From contig CM066736.1 of the NCBI GenBank assembly GCA_033961575.1, positions 88,023,352-88,087,351 on the forward strand: a stretch of DNA of 64,000 nucleotides. The letters are read 5' to 3'. Numbering within the stretch: position 1 is the first letter of the stretch; every line of letters starts with the position of its first letter. This document shows positions 22,747 through 33,610 of this stretch, in pieces. The stretch comes from Aselliscus stoliczkanus (Eukaryota > Chordata > Mammalia > Chiroptera > Hipposideridae). Under the pieces are notes generated by a model, which was given only the letters and a program-made list of their open reading frames with translations, was not told the DNA's origin and ran no database searches. The position numbers and the translations under genes were made by a program.

Positions 22747-22796
22747 ATGTATAAATAAATTCTCCACAGGAGAACTCATTAAATAAATAAATAAAT
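22614..22796 (+). mobile_element. SINE, A-short type, with expanded (AAAT)n tail
   Basis: Normal head to CACTGCCCTT, then a tail of AAAT units about 85 bp long with an insert 'tctccacaggagaactcatt'. The duplication AAATACCTCCA at 22603-22613 and after 22796 brackets head and tail together, so the tetranucleotide arose from the A-tail. Confidence 0.88.
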
Positions 22797-23099
22797 AAAT
22801 ACCTCCAAAAGAAATGGAATCACAATTGATATGAGTAACTGCTTTGAACTTTTTATTCTATCAAATTATCATTTTTAAAATGGTCTTTAAAAAAATGATG
22901 GTTGTGTTTTGGTTCGTTTTTAACATTTTTGTCTAGTAGTTTATCTCTGTCAGGAGCTCAGTCTTGTGAATGTTGATGTTTCCTTAGTTAGACCAAAAGA
23001 TGAATGGGAACCTATGCTCTGGAAAGATTTGCTACATTTAATTTTTTTTGAAAATACTATTTTAAAGTTAGAAGTTTATCTTAAGCTATACTAGTTTTC

Positions 23100-23230
23100 A
23101 TGTGTTGAGAATATTTATTAAGCAGTCTTCTAGGTACTGTGGATATAGCAATGCCTTCCCCCTGCCAAAAGATGAAAGTCCTAGCACTTATAGAGCTTCT
23201 ATTCTATGGTTGTGTAATGTCTTCCAATTA
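23100..23230 (-). repeat. Possible LINE-2 fragment
   Basis: 'ttctaggtactgtggata' followed by 'cctagcacttatagagctt' matches the pattern of reverse L2 3' ends. Short and diverged. Confidence 0.45.
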
Positions 23231-24840
23231 AATATATTAGCTTTCTCTTCAAAGCCACTGATATGGCATTATAGTCAATTGGAAAAAAGGACCTTTATAG
23301 AATTATTACTACTGGTGTATATTGTCGTTCTCTATACAATGGATTGATTGACCAAAAAGGTTGAATATTATGAAATTTAGAGAGCATACAGATGAGCCAA
23401 CCCAATAGAAAAATATAAAGAATTCAAGTGGGATTATCATATAACAGCAATCAAGCACATACAGAGTAAACCTGTAATACATTTTTAAGGGAATGTTACA
23501 AGAAAGAAAGAAAATAATGTTGCATAACCTTATTTACACTTGAAGGGATTTGGGCCTAGAACTTTTTCAAGTTGCTTGGTACTTTCAATTTCCTACAAGA
23601 GTATTCATGTTTATTTTTAAGTATAGTTTGTGAAATTCACTTTGTAATTCTCCAGAAGTAACAGATGTGTTGCATATCTATTTATACAAACAGAACAAAT
23701 GTATCTCTGAAAGCACAGAAGCCATATAAGAGTCACTAAAACAACATTAAATATTAGGGTGAAATATAGTCTGGCTTTTGACTGCAGTTAGCTAACCACT
23801 GAGGTGTTGGTAAAATCATTTGCAGTACTCAAGCTGAAATTGCTAAAGGCAAGTTCTGTGTATTAATATACTTCCTGTAGTCTTTGGCAAAATGCTGCTA
23901 GTGAAGGAAGGATACAAAAGGTTACTGTGGCTGGAGAGAAAGAGCAGGAAAAGATTGTGGACTTTAAGGGCGGCTCCTGCCTGAGGACAAACAGAGAGCA
24001 AACATGGACACCCGGTCAAGTAGCCTGTGGTAATCACACTGTTGCACTTCAAGTTTTTGCTATTTTTATACTACCCAAGAAGTTAGTGTATGTGGTGGGT
24101 TGTTTTTTTGTTTTTCTTTTTTTGTAAGTTACATCAGCAAAGAAGTTTAAAATATAACTTAATTTAGCTATATGCAGTTAGCTTTCTGGCTATTGCTGTT
24201 AAAGAAGCATTGGTAACATTATTTGAAATGGCGGACTGTATACCTGAAGCTTTATCATGTAGAACAATAAGGATAACTATTTTGAGAGAAAGCTGAGGGT
24301 TAGTTTCTGTGTTTGTGTTGATACTTGTTTTTAAAATTATTTTATTTTTGAGTGCCTCAGCTTGTAATAATGGTTAGAAAATAGAAAAGTAGACTAATTT
24401 TTTTCTCAAAGTATTTGATATAGTTGGATTTAAAAATTTTCTGAAAATTATTAAAAGAAGAAATGCTGGATATGAGTAAATGTTCGTATTCATGGGTACA
24501 TAAATTTGCTAGTAACTTTTGTCTTTCAATGGCTATTCTGTAGCATACATCTGAAACAAGTGAATGGAAGTGATTGCTTATGCTGCTCCTATTCTTTTCC
24601 TCCCCAAACCCATCATTTATATTAATAAATTTGGTGTTAGGCCAGGATAAAACAGGGAGTACATAGGAGGGGAAATCAAACTAGAGCTGTGGTTTTGAAC
24701 ATTGTTACATGTTAATGTGCGTTTTACCCCACTCCTTTTACACAGGACATATTGGTCTGTACATATCTTCACTCATTTTTTTCTTTGCCTGGTCCTACTA
24801 GTTGATTTGGTTCCCTGCTCCAAACATTGATCAAAAACCA
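23231..24840. other. Low-repeat FCHSD2 intron
   Basis: About 1.6 kb with few recognisable repeats. A slightly GC-richer patch at 23925-24030 (GGGCGGCTCCTGCCTGAGG) stands out from the AT-rich surroundings. No exon with convincing splice sites was found; the open frame at 23927-24127 has no known match. Confidence 0.4.
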
Positions 24841-24846
24841 TTGACA

Positions 24847-24957
24847 GGGCCGGCCAAGTGGCACGGTGGTTAAGCGCTGGCTTGGGAAACCAGTGGCCCC
24901 GGTTTGGGTCCCACATATGAGGGCCAGTGACACTGCTCTCAAAAAAAACAACTAAAA
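24847..24957 (+). mobile_element. SINE, A-short type
   Basis: Head GGGCCGGCCAAGTGGCACGG to CACTGCTCTC and an A-tail broken by C residues. Duplication ACCATTGA / AACATTGA. Confidence 0.88.
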
Positions 24958-25069
24958 AAAACATTGATAAAAAAATGATTAAAAATAAAAATTCTTCCCA
25001 CCTCTTCCTCTGTATATAAGTTTCAGTTTCTGTTATGGACTCCTAACTTTCTCTGAGCTATAGGTTAAA

Positions 25070-25215
25070 CAACATATATGAGATGTTTTGTGTCAGACAC
25101 TGTTCTAAGCACTTTACCAGCATTAACTCATTTATGTATTTCCAATAACCCTTTGGGGTAATAACTATTATTCTCATTTTACAGATGTGCAAGTAAAGTA
25201 ACTTGCTCAGAGTCT
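25070..25215 (-). repeat. MIR SINE, antisense
   Basis: 'cagacactgttctaagcac', 'taactcatttatgtatt', 'attctcattttacagatg' and 'gtaacttgctcagagtc' are the reverse MIR hallmarks. Confidence 0.75.
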
Positions 25216-25849
25216 TCTGTCCTCTGCTACTACACCCCTTTCCTTCAAATAATCTAGTTCTGGGCACATTTTGAAAGAGGCATTGGCAAACTGAAGTGCA
25301 TAAGCAAGATGACAAAGGATGGTACTGGGTCTGGAAATCATGGTATTTGGGAAAATGGCTAAAGGGACTGCAGATTTTCAACAGTCTACATTATAAATTT
25401 CGTGTGTATATATGTGAATTGAATCTAATTTCTTGTAACTCTGAAGTGCAGAACTAGGAACAGGGATTAGAGAGATCAGGATGACAAAAGATGTTTATTA
25501 GTTAGAGCGGATTCAGAGTAGAAGGAAAGGAACTGTACTGTGTCTTCCAGAAGTATTGAAATAAAATATTTGGTAGACTTTTATATAAGACATTCTTCTC
25601 CTTAAAAGTTTTGTTTAATATTTTTCACTGTTCAGTATTGTATGACAAATAAAACATGTGGAAAGGCTTTTCCTGTCTGAAGGGTGCCAATTTGCAACTT
25701 CTGATTTGATTGTTCTAGGTTTTATTTCTGAATCAAACTGAATTCCTAGTTTTGGGACCATAGTATATTCACTCTCAGCAGAACTGCTTTCACTGAGGTA
25801 ATGCTTAGACATCAGACAGTAACCATTCACTTAGTAATTTGTTCAATCT

Positions 25850-26080
25850 TAATCTTTTAAAAATTCAACATCATTTATCAAACACCTACCTCATTGTTGG
25901 CATGATGCTGTGTGCTGGGGATGTGAAGAGGCTGAATGGTATGTGTGCATGTGTGTGTGTGTTCTCATTTTCAGGAGGTTGGGATGTAAACTGGTTTGTA
26001 CTGGAATGTTATCAAGTACTACAGGGAGTAGTATGAGATGAAGCTGAAGAACAGACAGAAACTATGTCATGTAAGAGCCT
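25850..26080 (-). repeat. LINE-2 fragment with short (TG)n
   Basis: 'catttatcaaacacctacc', 'atgctgtgtgctggggat' and 'gaggctgaatgg' resemble reverse L2, followed by a short TG run at 25942-25960. Confidence 0.5.
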
Positions 26081-26439
26081 CATAAGAAATTGCCTGATGA
26101 AATAGACTGCATTTATTGTAAGGACACTATTGTGGATATTGCCTATCACATTGTTAGTAGATCATTCATTGTATGAAGGTTAGGAACACCTTTATTTACC
26201 CTGTCCTTTCTGCTTGGGACAGTGCAATTCTTATTACTAATAACTTCCCTTTTTTGATCTGACCATTTGGAAATTCAATCTGAGAAACTGTAACCTATAT
26301 ATCTACATTTTACCTTTTATCTGATCTTGTATTATTATGTTTTAATTTTCTGTGATTCTTTTTTTGTACATATTTGTATTATAATATTGTGTTATGCATA
26401 ATCTGATAAGCCATTTTAGAGTCCTTGTGGAATAAAACT

Positions 26440-26880
26440 GTCCACCAATAAAGATCTAAGGCTATAAAACAGAAGTTTATTTGGGGTCTTAAAGGATTTG
26501 AATCTGGGAGACACAGATTCAGGAGAAAACCTGAAGCATGCTCTGGGGAAGACAAGGCAAGTAAGAGCTTATAAAGGCAAAAACCACAAGTTGTAAACAA
26601 AAGAAACTTCTCCTATTGGCTATGAAACATGGTGTCATGACTAGTTCAAAAACGATTAGTTAGGTCCAGTGGTGAGACTGGGGTAAATAAGTTCCAGGAT
26701 GTGCTTCTATGGCAAGCACTAAAGTCCAAGAGTTAAAACTTCATTTAGGTCCTCTATGCAAATGAAGGATACTGGCTGAAGAAATGGATTGACCTCTTTC
26801 AAGATGCAGAGTGCAGATCAGATGGTCTGGCTGCCATGGTAAGGAGGAGGTAAAAGTACAAGATGTGGTCACACAGCTTG
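26440..26880. repeat. Unclassified LTR-like block upstream of the L1CAM retrocopy
   Basis: About 440 bp of non-L1, non-SINE sequence with 'tttatttggggtcttaaagg', 'cttataaaggcaaaaacc' and 'ctattggctatgaaacatg', like an old retroviral LTR. I cannot name the family. It abuts the leader of the L1CAM retrocopy. Confidence 0.4.
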
Positions 26881-26899
26881 TTCAAAAGTTCATAGGTGG

Positions 26900-29210
26900 G
26901 CAGCAGCAGCAGCATTGGCATCACTGACATACTCAGACAGCGAGTCCAAAGTCGGTGTGCGTGGGGCTTGGGCAGGCAGCCTGAGTGGGGACATGGTGTC
27001 CCCATCCCCGGCTCCTGCCACTGGCTGCCCACCAGCCCCTCTTTCCTCCGGGCTGGAGCCTGAGCCGAGTCCGGCCGGCTGTCCTGAGATGAGCCACTGG
27101 CACCTCCAGGAAGATAGCTGTGGTGCTGCAGTACCTGTGGCCTTTTGTCCTGTGCAGCCCCTGCGTGCTCATCCAGCTCCCCAAGGACTTGATGGAGCCA
27201 CCTGTCATTATGGAACAGCCTTCATGGTGCCTGGTTGTCTTCCACAGATGACATAAACTTCAAGTGAAAGATCAGCGGCAAACCCAAAGTGCAGTTCTGT
27301 TGGACTCACGATGGTGTCCACTTCAAACCCAAAGAGCAACTGGGTGTGACCGCGCACCAGGCGCCCTACTCTGGCTCCTTCACCATCACTGGCAATAACA
27401 GCAACTTTGCTCAGAGGTTCCAGGGCACCCATCGCTGCTTGGCTAGCAATAAGCTGGGCACCGCCATGCCCCACGAGATCCAGCTTATGACTGAGGATGC
27501 CCCACGCAGCCAGAGGATACAGTAAAAGGTAGAGGAAGGGGAGTCTGATTCTGCCTTTCTGCCTCACACCTGGTGCAGAGCCGCTCCGGGTCTACTGGAT
27601 GAACAGCAAGATCTTGCACAGGATGAGTGGGTGACAGTGGACCAGAATGGCAGCCTCTACTTTGCCAACGTGCTCACCTCGGACAACCACTCAGACTACA
27701 TCTGCCTTGCCCACTTCCCTGGCATTCTGACCATCATTCAGAAAGAACCCATTGACCTCCTAGTCAAGGCTATCAACAGCATGATGAACAGGAAGCTGTG
27801 CTTGCTCTTCCCCACCAAGACCAGCAGCCACCTGGTGGCCTTGCAGGGTCAGCTGTTGGACTGCATCACTGAGGGACCATCAAGTGGCTTCACCCAAGTG
27901 TCCCCATGCCAGCCGACCGAGTCACCTACCAGAACCACAACAAGTCACCTACCAGAATCAGTCACCTGCTGGATGTGGGTGAGGAGGACAATGGCAAATA
28001 CCACTGTCTGCCTGAGAACTCGCTGGGCAGTGACTGACATGAGTACTCTGTCACTGTGGAGGCTGCCCCGTACTGGCTGCACAAGCCCTGGAGCCATTTG
28101 TACAGGCCAGGGGAGACTGTCCACCTGGACTGCCACGTGCAGGACAGGCCCCAACCAGAGGTCATCTGGAGAATCAGCAGGATCCCCATGGAAGAGCTGG
28201 CCAAGGACCAGAAGGTCCAGATCCAGTGTAGAGCCCTGAACCTGAGCAATGTGCAGCCCAGTGCCACAATGTTGACTCATTGCGAGGCCCACAGCTGGCA
28301 TGGGCTTCTGCTGGCCAAAGCCTACAACCGTGTCATCCAGTTGTCGGCCAAGATCTTGACCCCAGACAATAAGACCCACTTGACTGTTGAAGGCAGCATC
28401 GCCTGCCTTCTGTGCAAGGCCTTTGGAGCCCCTGTGTCCAGCGTCCAGTGGCTGGACAACGAAGGAGATGGTGCTACAGAATGAACACTTCTTCCCCAGC
28501 ACCGACGGGACCCTGGGCATCCGAGACCTCCAGGCCACCGACACTGGACACACTATTTCTGCCAGGCTGCTGGTGACCAAAACAATGTGTCCATTGTGAT
28601 GAACCTGCAGGTCAAAGATACCACTTAGTTAACACAGTCAAGAACACAGCCAAGAAGAAACACTCAAGTGACATTCATGTGCCAGGCCTCCTTTGACCCC
28701 TCAACACAGCATCACCTGGCATAGGGATGGTTGAAACCTCCAGGAGCTTGGGGACAGTGACAAGTACTTCATAGAGGATGGGCACCTTGTCATCCACAGC
28801 ATGGACTGCAGTGACCAGGGCAACTATAGTCATATGGCCAGCACCAAGCTAGATATGGTAGAATGCAGGGTAGAGTTCCTTGTGGTGGGGAGCCCCAGGC
28901 CGGTGCCTCAGCTGGAGCTGTCTGATCACCAACTGCTGAAGCAGAGCCAGGAGCACATCCCTTGGAGCCCCACTGATGACCACAATACCCCCATTGAGAA
29001 GTATGACATTGAATTTGAAGACAAGGAAATGGCACTTGAGAAATGGTACTGTATGGGAAAGGTGCCTGGAAACCCAGACCTCTACCACCCTCAAGTTGTT
29101 GCCCTATGTCCACTACACCTTTAGAGTTATTGTCATGATCAGATACATGGATCCCAGCCCTGCCCTGAGACGGTGGTCACACCTGAGGCAGTCCCGGAAA
29201 AGAATTCCAT
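26900..29210 (+). pseudogene. L1CAM: Processed L1CAM retropseudogene, 3'-truncated
   Basis: L1CAM is a neural cell-adhesion receptor with six Ig and five fibronectin domains, a membrane helix and a short tail. This copy carries a GC-rich leader (about 26900-27113), a signal peptide whose start codon is ATA (27114; reads [17 protein letters not shown]), Ig1 (27180-27510; [28 protein letters not shown]), Ig2 ([17 protein letters not shown], 27655-27710), Ig3, Ig4 ([13 protein letters not shown], 28062 on), Ig5 ([16 protein letters not shown]), Ig6 (28640-28890) and part of FN1 ([22 protein letters not shown]). It is intronless across many exon joints. It is dead: lost ATG, a 2-base deletion near 27243, a TGA at the first Ig1 cysteine (27265-27267), a stop near 27523, and frameshifts in Ig2, Ig3 and Ig5. 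It stops at about residue 715 of 1257 and meets antisense L1 without a poly(A). Identification is from sequence memory. Confidence 0.9.
27114..27179 (+). pseudogene. L1CAM: L1CAM retrocopy: decayed signal peptide and exon 1-3 junction
   Basis: The frame from ATA gives a hydrophobic leader, followed by [17 protein letters not shown]. The neuron-specific exon 2 peptide (YEGHH), which should sit before MEPPV, is missing. The copied mRNA was therefore the form lacking that exon, as made outside neurons. Confidence 0.75.
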
Positions 29211-29216
29211 GAAATC

Positions 29217-30110
29217 ATGGAGTGTGATGCCTCCAGCTCAAGATTGCTTTGGATATTTGAGGTCTTTTGTGGTTCCATGTTAATTTTAGATTTTTTTTGT
29301 TCTGTGAAAAATGCCATTGTAATTTTTTTTTTTTTAAGGTTTTATTGGGAAATTGGGGGAGGAGAACAGATAAGTTGCTGTCCTTTTGTTCTTCAGTCTA
29401 GCTGTAGAGGATGTCGCTTCACTGGCCCATGTTGGTATTATCATTGCACTCTTCCCTGGGTGAGGCAATTGGTCTCTGGCCACTGAATGGCCACTCATGG
29501 TGGCTCATGGTAGCTCATGCCAGCTGCCGGCCGCTCACACTTTCTGCCAGCCACTCACGGTAGCTCACTGCAGCCCACTGCAGCCCTGCGGCAGCCTGCG
29601 CCATTGCCGATGAATCATGGCAGCCCAGCCCCAGGTCGAGCTGTTGTTCACCATCTTAGCTGTAGAGGGCAGTGTCACTGGCCCTCATGTGGGGTCCGAA
29701 CCGGGCTCCTGCTGCTCAGAGCTGGTGTCCCAAGCCGACTCTTACCCATGGCCGGCCCTGCCATTGTAATGTTGATAGGGATTGCATTGAATCTGTAGAT
29801 TACTTTGGGTAATATGGACATTTTAACAACATTATTTTTTCCAATCCATGAATATGGGATATCTTTCCATTAATTTGTATCTTCAGTTGCTTTCAGTTGT
29901 CTTCTATCACTGTCTCTCTGTGCACTTACAGAGGTCAGTTTCTGTTATTTATATATTTTATTCTTTAATTTACAATTTTTGTATAATCTTGACAGAAAAA
30001 AATGATGTCCCCTTAAATGTGCCAAACTTTTCCAAAAGCTGTTCTATATAATTTCAGTATTTATTTGCATTTCTTATTTTCAGCAAGAGGCCAGAATGTA
30101 GGAATCATTC
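29217..30110 (-). mobile_element. LINE-1 ORF2 fragment, antisense, split by SINE
   Basis: Reverse L1 text begins abruptly at GTGTGATGCCTCCAGCTCAA next to the L1CAM retrocopy, continues through 'gtgaaaaatgccattgtaa', is interrupted by an A-long SINE (29324-29758) and resumes at 'gatagggattgcattgaat'. Non-functional. Confidence 0.8.
29324..29758 (-). mobile_element. SINE, A-long type
   Basis: T-run, GGTTTTATTGGGAAATTGGG at the reversed 3' end, the CACTGGCCCATGTTGGTATT body, then GCTGTAGAGGGCAGTGTCAC and GGCCGGCCC. The 12-bp duplication TGCCATTGTAAT lies at 29312-29323 and 29759-29770. The body contains degenerate GCAGCCCACTGCAGCC tandem units near 29560-29600. Confidence 0.9.
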
Positions 30111-30270
30111 TGTTCCTTTGGGATTGTTGAATAGCTGACACCTGGAAGTACCAGAAAATTGCATGGAAATTCCAGGAACTTTAGAATTATGTCTAGAGAA
30201 TCAGAATGATTAGAATATTTACTTTTGTTTATTAATAGCTTTAAGTAGACCATTCAGAAATGGTCAGTGG

Positions 30271-30386
30271 AGCCGGCCGAGTGGCGCAGTGGTTGAGCGC
30301 TGGCTTGGGAAGCCAGTGACCCCGGTTCGGTCTCACATATGAGGGCCAGTGACACTGCCATCAAAAAAAAAATAAAAACAAGCAAA
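30271..30386 (+). mobile_element. SINE, A-short type
   Basis: Head AGCCGGCCGAGTGGCGCAGT to CACTGCCATC with an A-rich tail. A 16-bp perfect duplication CAGAAATGGTCAGTGG lies at 30255-30270 and from 30387. Confidence 0.92.
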
Positions 30387-30803
30387 CAGAAATGGTCAGT
30401 GGATACTTACTTATTTAAGAGAGCCCAGAAAATGAATGGAGTGACTGCCAGTAAAGACTAGCGTAATTGGTGGGGCATCATCTGTATCTCATTTATGGTG
30501 GCTGGTCATAGATAAAATCAAACCTATTATCAATCTTTAGTGGAAGGAGATGACATAGTCCTGAGTGTGATGGTTTTCTGCTTATGTCTGATTATAGATG
30601 TTTTGGTGGATTTATAACATTTCAGAATAAATATTGAAACACTGCAGGGATCAGAAGCGTAAGTTTGCAGCTTCTCATCCAACCTCCCATCCAAATAGTG
30701 TTTATTAACAGTGTAGTTCGGCTAACACTGAGGACCTAACATGTGGTAGGCACTTATAGGTGGTGAAGTTATCATTAATAAAAATTAGATTAAATCCAGC
30801 AAA

Positions 30804-30911
30804 TTTTTTTTTTTTTTTGAGGGCAGTGTCACTGGCCCTCATATGTGGGACCGAACCGGGGCTGCTGGCTTCCCAAGCCAGCGCTTAACCACCGTGCCAC
30901 TCGGCCGGCCC
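30804..30911 (-). mobile_element. SINE, A-short type
   Basis: T16 then the complete reversed element to CCGGCCC. The perfect 16-bp duplication AATAAAAATTAGATTA lies at 30777-30792 and 30912-30927. Eleven extra bases (AATCCAGCAAA) sit between the A-tail and the left duplication, which may be a short read-through transduction. Confidence 0.92.
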
Positions 30912-31028
30912 AATAAAAATTAGATTATTTCCTTTTCAGATAGAAATACTTTTCTATTGGTAATGAAAAGTAACATTTTAATTAGGAAAGGTAAAAACTG
31001 TTGGTAAATATGTTATGAAAAAATTTAA

Positions 31029-31140
31029 GGGCCAGCCGAGTGGCACGGTGGTTAAGTGCTGGCTTGGGAAGCCAGCGGCCCCGGTTCGGGTCCCACATAT
31101 GAGGGCCAGTAACTGCCCTCAAAAAAAAAAAAAAAAAAAA
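31029..31140 (+). mobile_element. SINE, A-short type
   Basis: Head GGGCCAGCCGAGTGGCACGG to AACTGCCCTC (a 3-base loss in the usual GTGACACTG) and an A-tail of about 19. It lies close to the oppositely oriented SINE at 30804. Confidence 0.92.
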
Positions 31141-31141
31141 A

Positions 31142-31970
31142 ATTTTAAAAATGTAAATAAAGATGTTATATATGAGTACATAATTTATTTGATAATACAC
31201 ATAGTTTAAGCTTTAGAACTATAAAGGAGGACATGTATTCTAGGATGTGTAATATTAAAGAAGAGAAGCAGCCTGCAAAATGAATTATTTTTATACATTT
31301 GTATTTATTAAAAGCAAAAATATTGTATTGGATACTTTGTGATGTTAAATTACATTGTTCTTAAAAGTAAAAAGGACATGGTTACTATATTTGAATAAGT
31401 CTTAATTTAATGGATAAATAGACCCATAAACAAATAAAGCTAGCTCACCTGGTTTTGCCTAGGAGAATCATTATCTATCATTAAATAAATGCATAAAATT
31501 AAATTAATGTTCCTCATTAGATCATTGCTTCAGAGTGTTGTCCAAGTGAGAGAAGCTTCTGTACTGTAAATCATGAGTTCAAGTGGTTTGAATTTGGGGT
31601 TTATATGTGAAATCACTTTTTTCTGTTAATATGTATGTTATGTCATTTACAACCTACAATCACATAGGTCTCTTGTTTGTTGTATCTGAGAATCAGTTGT
31701 TCTGTGGTAGGACTGCCTACCTCTTTGATGCACCCCCTACAACCTGCCACAGTGAATTTGGATAAGCCACATAGCCTGTATTTTAGATCAGCTGGTCCCA
31801 ACCATGACTTCCAAGTTGGATGAAACTCCGTCCAACCCTTTAAGATAAATGGGAAAAAATAATGAACAGAAATTTTATTTTATAAGCCAACATTACTGGA
31901 GCTTAAGCTCCCCTTTCTAATAATCTGTGTTGGCTTGCTTCATGACTTTTCTGAGAAAGGAGGAGGAAAT
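31142..31970. other. FCHSD2 intron, no repeat recognised
   Basis: AT-rich intron without identified exons or repeats. The CACCCCCTACAACCTGCCAC stretch near 31731 is the only GC-richer patch. Confidence 0.4.
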
Positions 31971-31985
31971 CTAATGCTTTTACTT

Positions 31986-32081
31986 TATTTTTTATTTTTC
32001 TGAGGGAAGTCACATGGGACCCGAACCGGGGCCGCTGGCTTCCCAAGCCAGCTCTTAACCACCGCGCCACTCGGCCGGCCC
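31986..32081 (-). mobile_element. SINE, A-short type, internal deletion
   Basis: Reverse element where 'cagtgtcactggccct' has been lost (reads GAGGGAAGTCACATGGGACC). The perfect duplication CTAATGCTTTTACTT at 31971-31985 (allowing the split line) and from 32082 shows that it inserted as one unit. Confidence 0.9.
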
Positions 32082-33030
32082 CTAATGCTTTTACTTCAGA
32101 AGAGGAAACCATAACACTATCCAGAAAACGTTGCATGATAGCATCCATACCTTACTTTCTCATCTATAAAATCCTTGAATACAGGATTATATTTCCCTCG
32201 TGATTTATTTCTAGCATTTAATACATTATCTGGCACATCATAAATGCTTAAATAACATTCAGTGCATGAAATGAAGAATACTCGTTTCATGTCTGCTGTG
32301 TTGGAAGTTACAATTCAGAGTAGGATTCAATAAAATGTTATTCTTAAGCTGAGAAAGTGACATTGCTAGAAGGAAATCAAAATGTGTCTTTTTACCAATA
32401 ATTGAGAGTCACAAGTAGCTCATGTGGTGTAAATAACGCCTTTATAGTCTCAGAAATTCATCATTTAATGATGTTTACATTTAAATAGTTTGTATAAACT
32501 ATATTTCTTAAGTAGGATTAAACCCTTATATTCATTTAATGACATTCACTTTCTTCAATTTTTATAGCATTTTATGTATACATACCTATATGTATCATTT
32601 AGCAAAATTCTGCTCTTACACTAATAAATGTAAATCAAACAACATTGATTCAAACATCATTCATTTTCATTATTAATGTTATTTGCTTATTTTAATGAAC
32701 GGTTATTAGTTCAAATAATTTTTTAGTGACTTGAACATTGGAACTCAATGAATTGTTAAATAATATAAGGAAGTGGTTTCTTAAATCAATTAAATCAATT
32801 TTTCAAGGCAGATGCAACGATAAATAAAACTTGATTCTTATCCTCAAAGGGTTTATAAGTGAGTCAGATAAATAAATGTGTAAATGAGTACAGTATATGG
32901 CAACATGAAGTAGTTTACAGATCACAATTACATGCAGCACGATTATAAGCAAAGAGAAATAATCCATGCTGGTAATGAGTGATCAGGGAAGGCTGTGGAT
33001 AAGGCATTCAGTATGAGTTGCTGTTGGAAT
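32082..33030. other. AT-rich FCHSD2 intron
   Basis: Nearly 1 kb without a recognisable repeat, exon or RNA gene. Several TTTAAAT-rich palindromic stretches near 32450-32790 look like composition only. Confidence 0.4.
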
Positions 33031-33046
33031 AGGTACACCAATTCTT

Positions 33047-33154
33047 TTTTTTTTTTTTTTGAGGGCAGTGTCACTGGCCCTCATAAGTGGGACCCGAACC
33101 GGGGCTGCTGGCTTCCCAAGCCAGCGCTTAACCACTGCGCCACTTGGCCGGCCC
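33047..33154 (-). mobile_element. SINE, A-short type
   Basis: T15, then a near-consensus reversed element. The perfect 15-bp duplication GGTACACCAATTCTT lies at 33032-33046 and 33155-33169. Confidence 0.93.
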
Positions 33155-33223
33155 GGTACACCAATTCTTAAACACTGAGGCCCACTTTGTCTTGGTTGAC
33201 TCAGTTCTTTAAAACTGAGGCCC

Positions 33224-33344
33224 TTTTTTTTTCCTTTTTTTTTTTTTTTTGAGGGCAGTGTCACTGGCCCTCGTATGTGGGGCCCGAACCGGGGCCGCTG
33301 GATTCCCAAGCCAGTGCTTAACCACCGCACCACTCGGCAGGTCC
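33224..33344 (-). mobile_element. SINE, A-short type
   Basis: T-run broken by CC, then the reversed element ending CGGCAGGTC. CTGAGGCCC flanks it at 33215-33223 and 33345-33353. Same orientation as the copy 70 bp upstream. Confidence 0.9.
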
Positions 33345-33399
33345 CTGAGGCCCATTTTTAAATTTTATGATTTAGAAATCTTGACTATTTGCTAAAAAT

Positions 33400-33610
33400 G
33401 GGTCTCTGGAGAATAAGAGTATAGCCTGATGGTTAAGATTATGGTTTGAATCTCAGCTCTGGCACTTATTAACTGTGTAACCTTGGGCAGTTTACTTAAC
33501 CACTCTGTGCTTCAGTTTGCTAATCTATAAAATAGAATAATAATAATAATAATAGAATAATAATAATACCTATACTACTACTACTACTAATAATAACAAT
33601 ACCATATAGG
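33400..33610 (+). repeat. MIR SINE, sense, with (AAT)n expansion
   Basis: The MIR tRNA-like part reads 'gatggttaagattatggtt', then 'ctctggcacttattaactg' and 'accttgggcagtttactta'. The usual AATAATAATA stretch has expanded into an AAT/ACT trinucleotide tract at 33535-33600. Confidence 0.85.

Noticed and set aside
27945..28580. 211-residue minus-strand open frame.
   Set aside because: Shadow of the L1CAM retrocopy on the opposite strand, where GC-rich coding DNA keeps antisense frames open.
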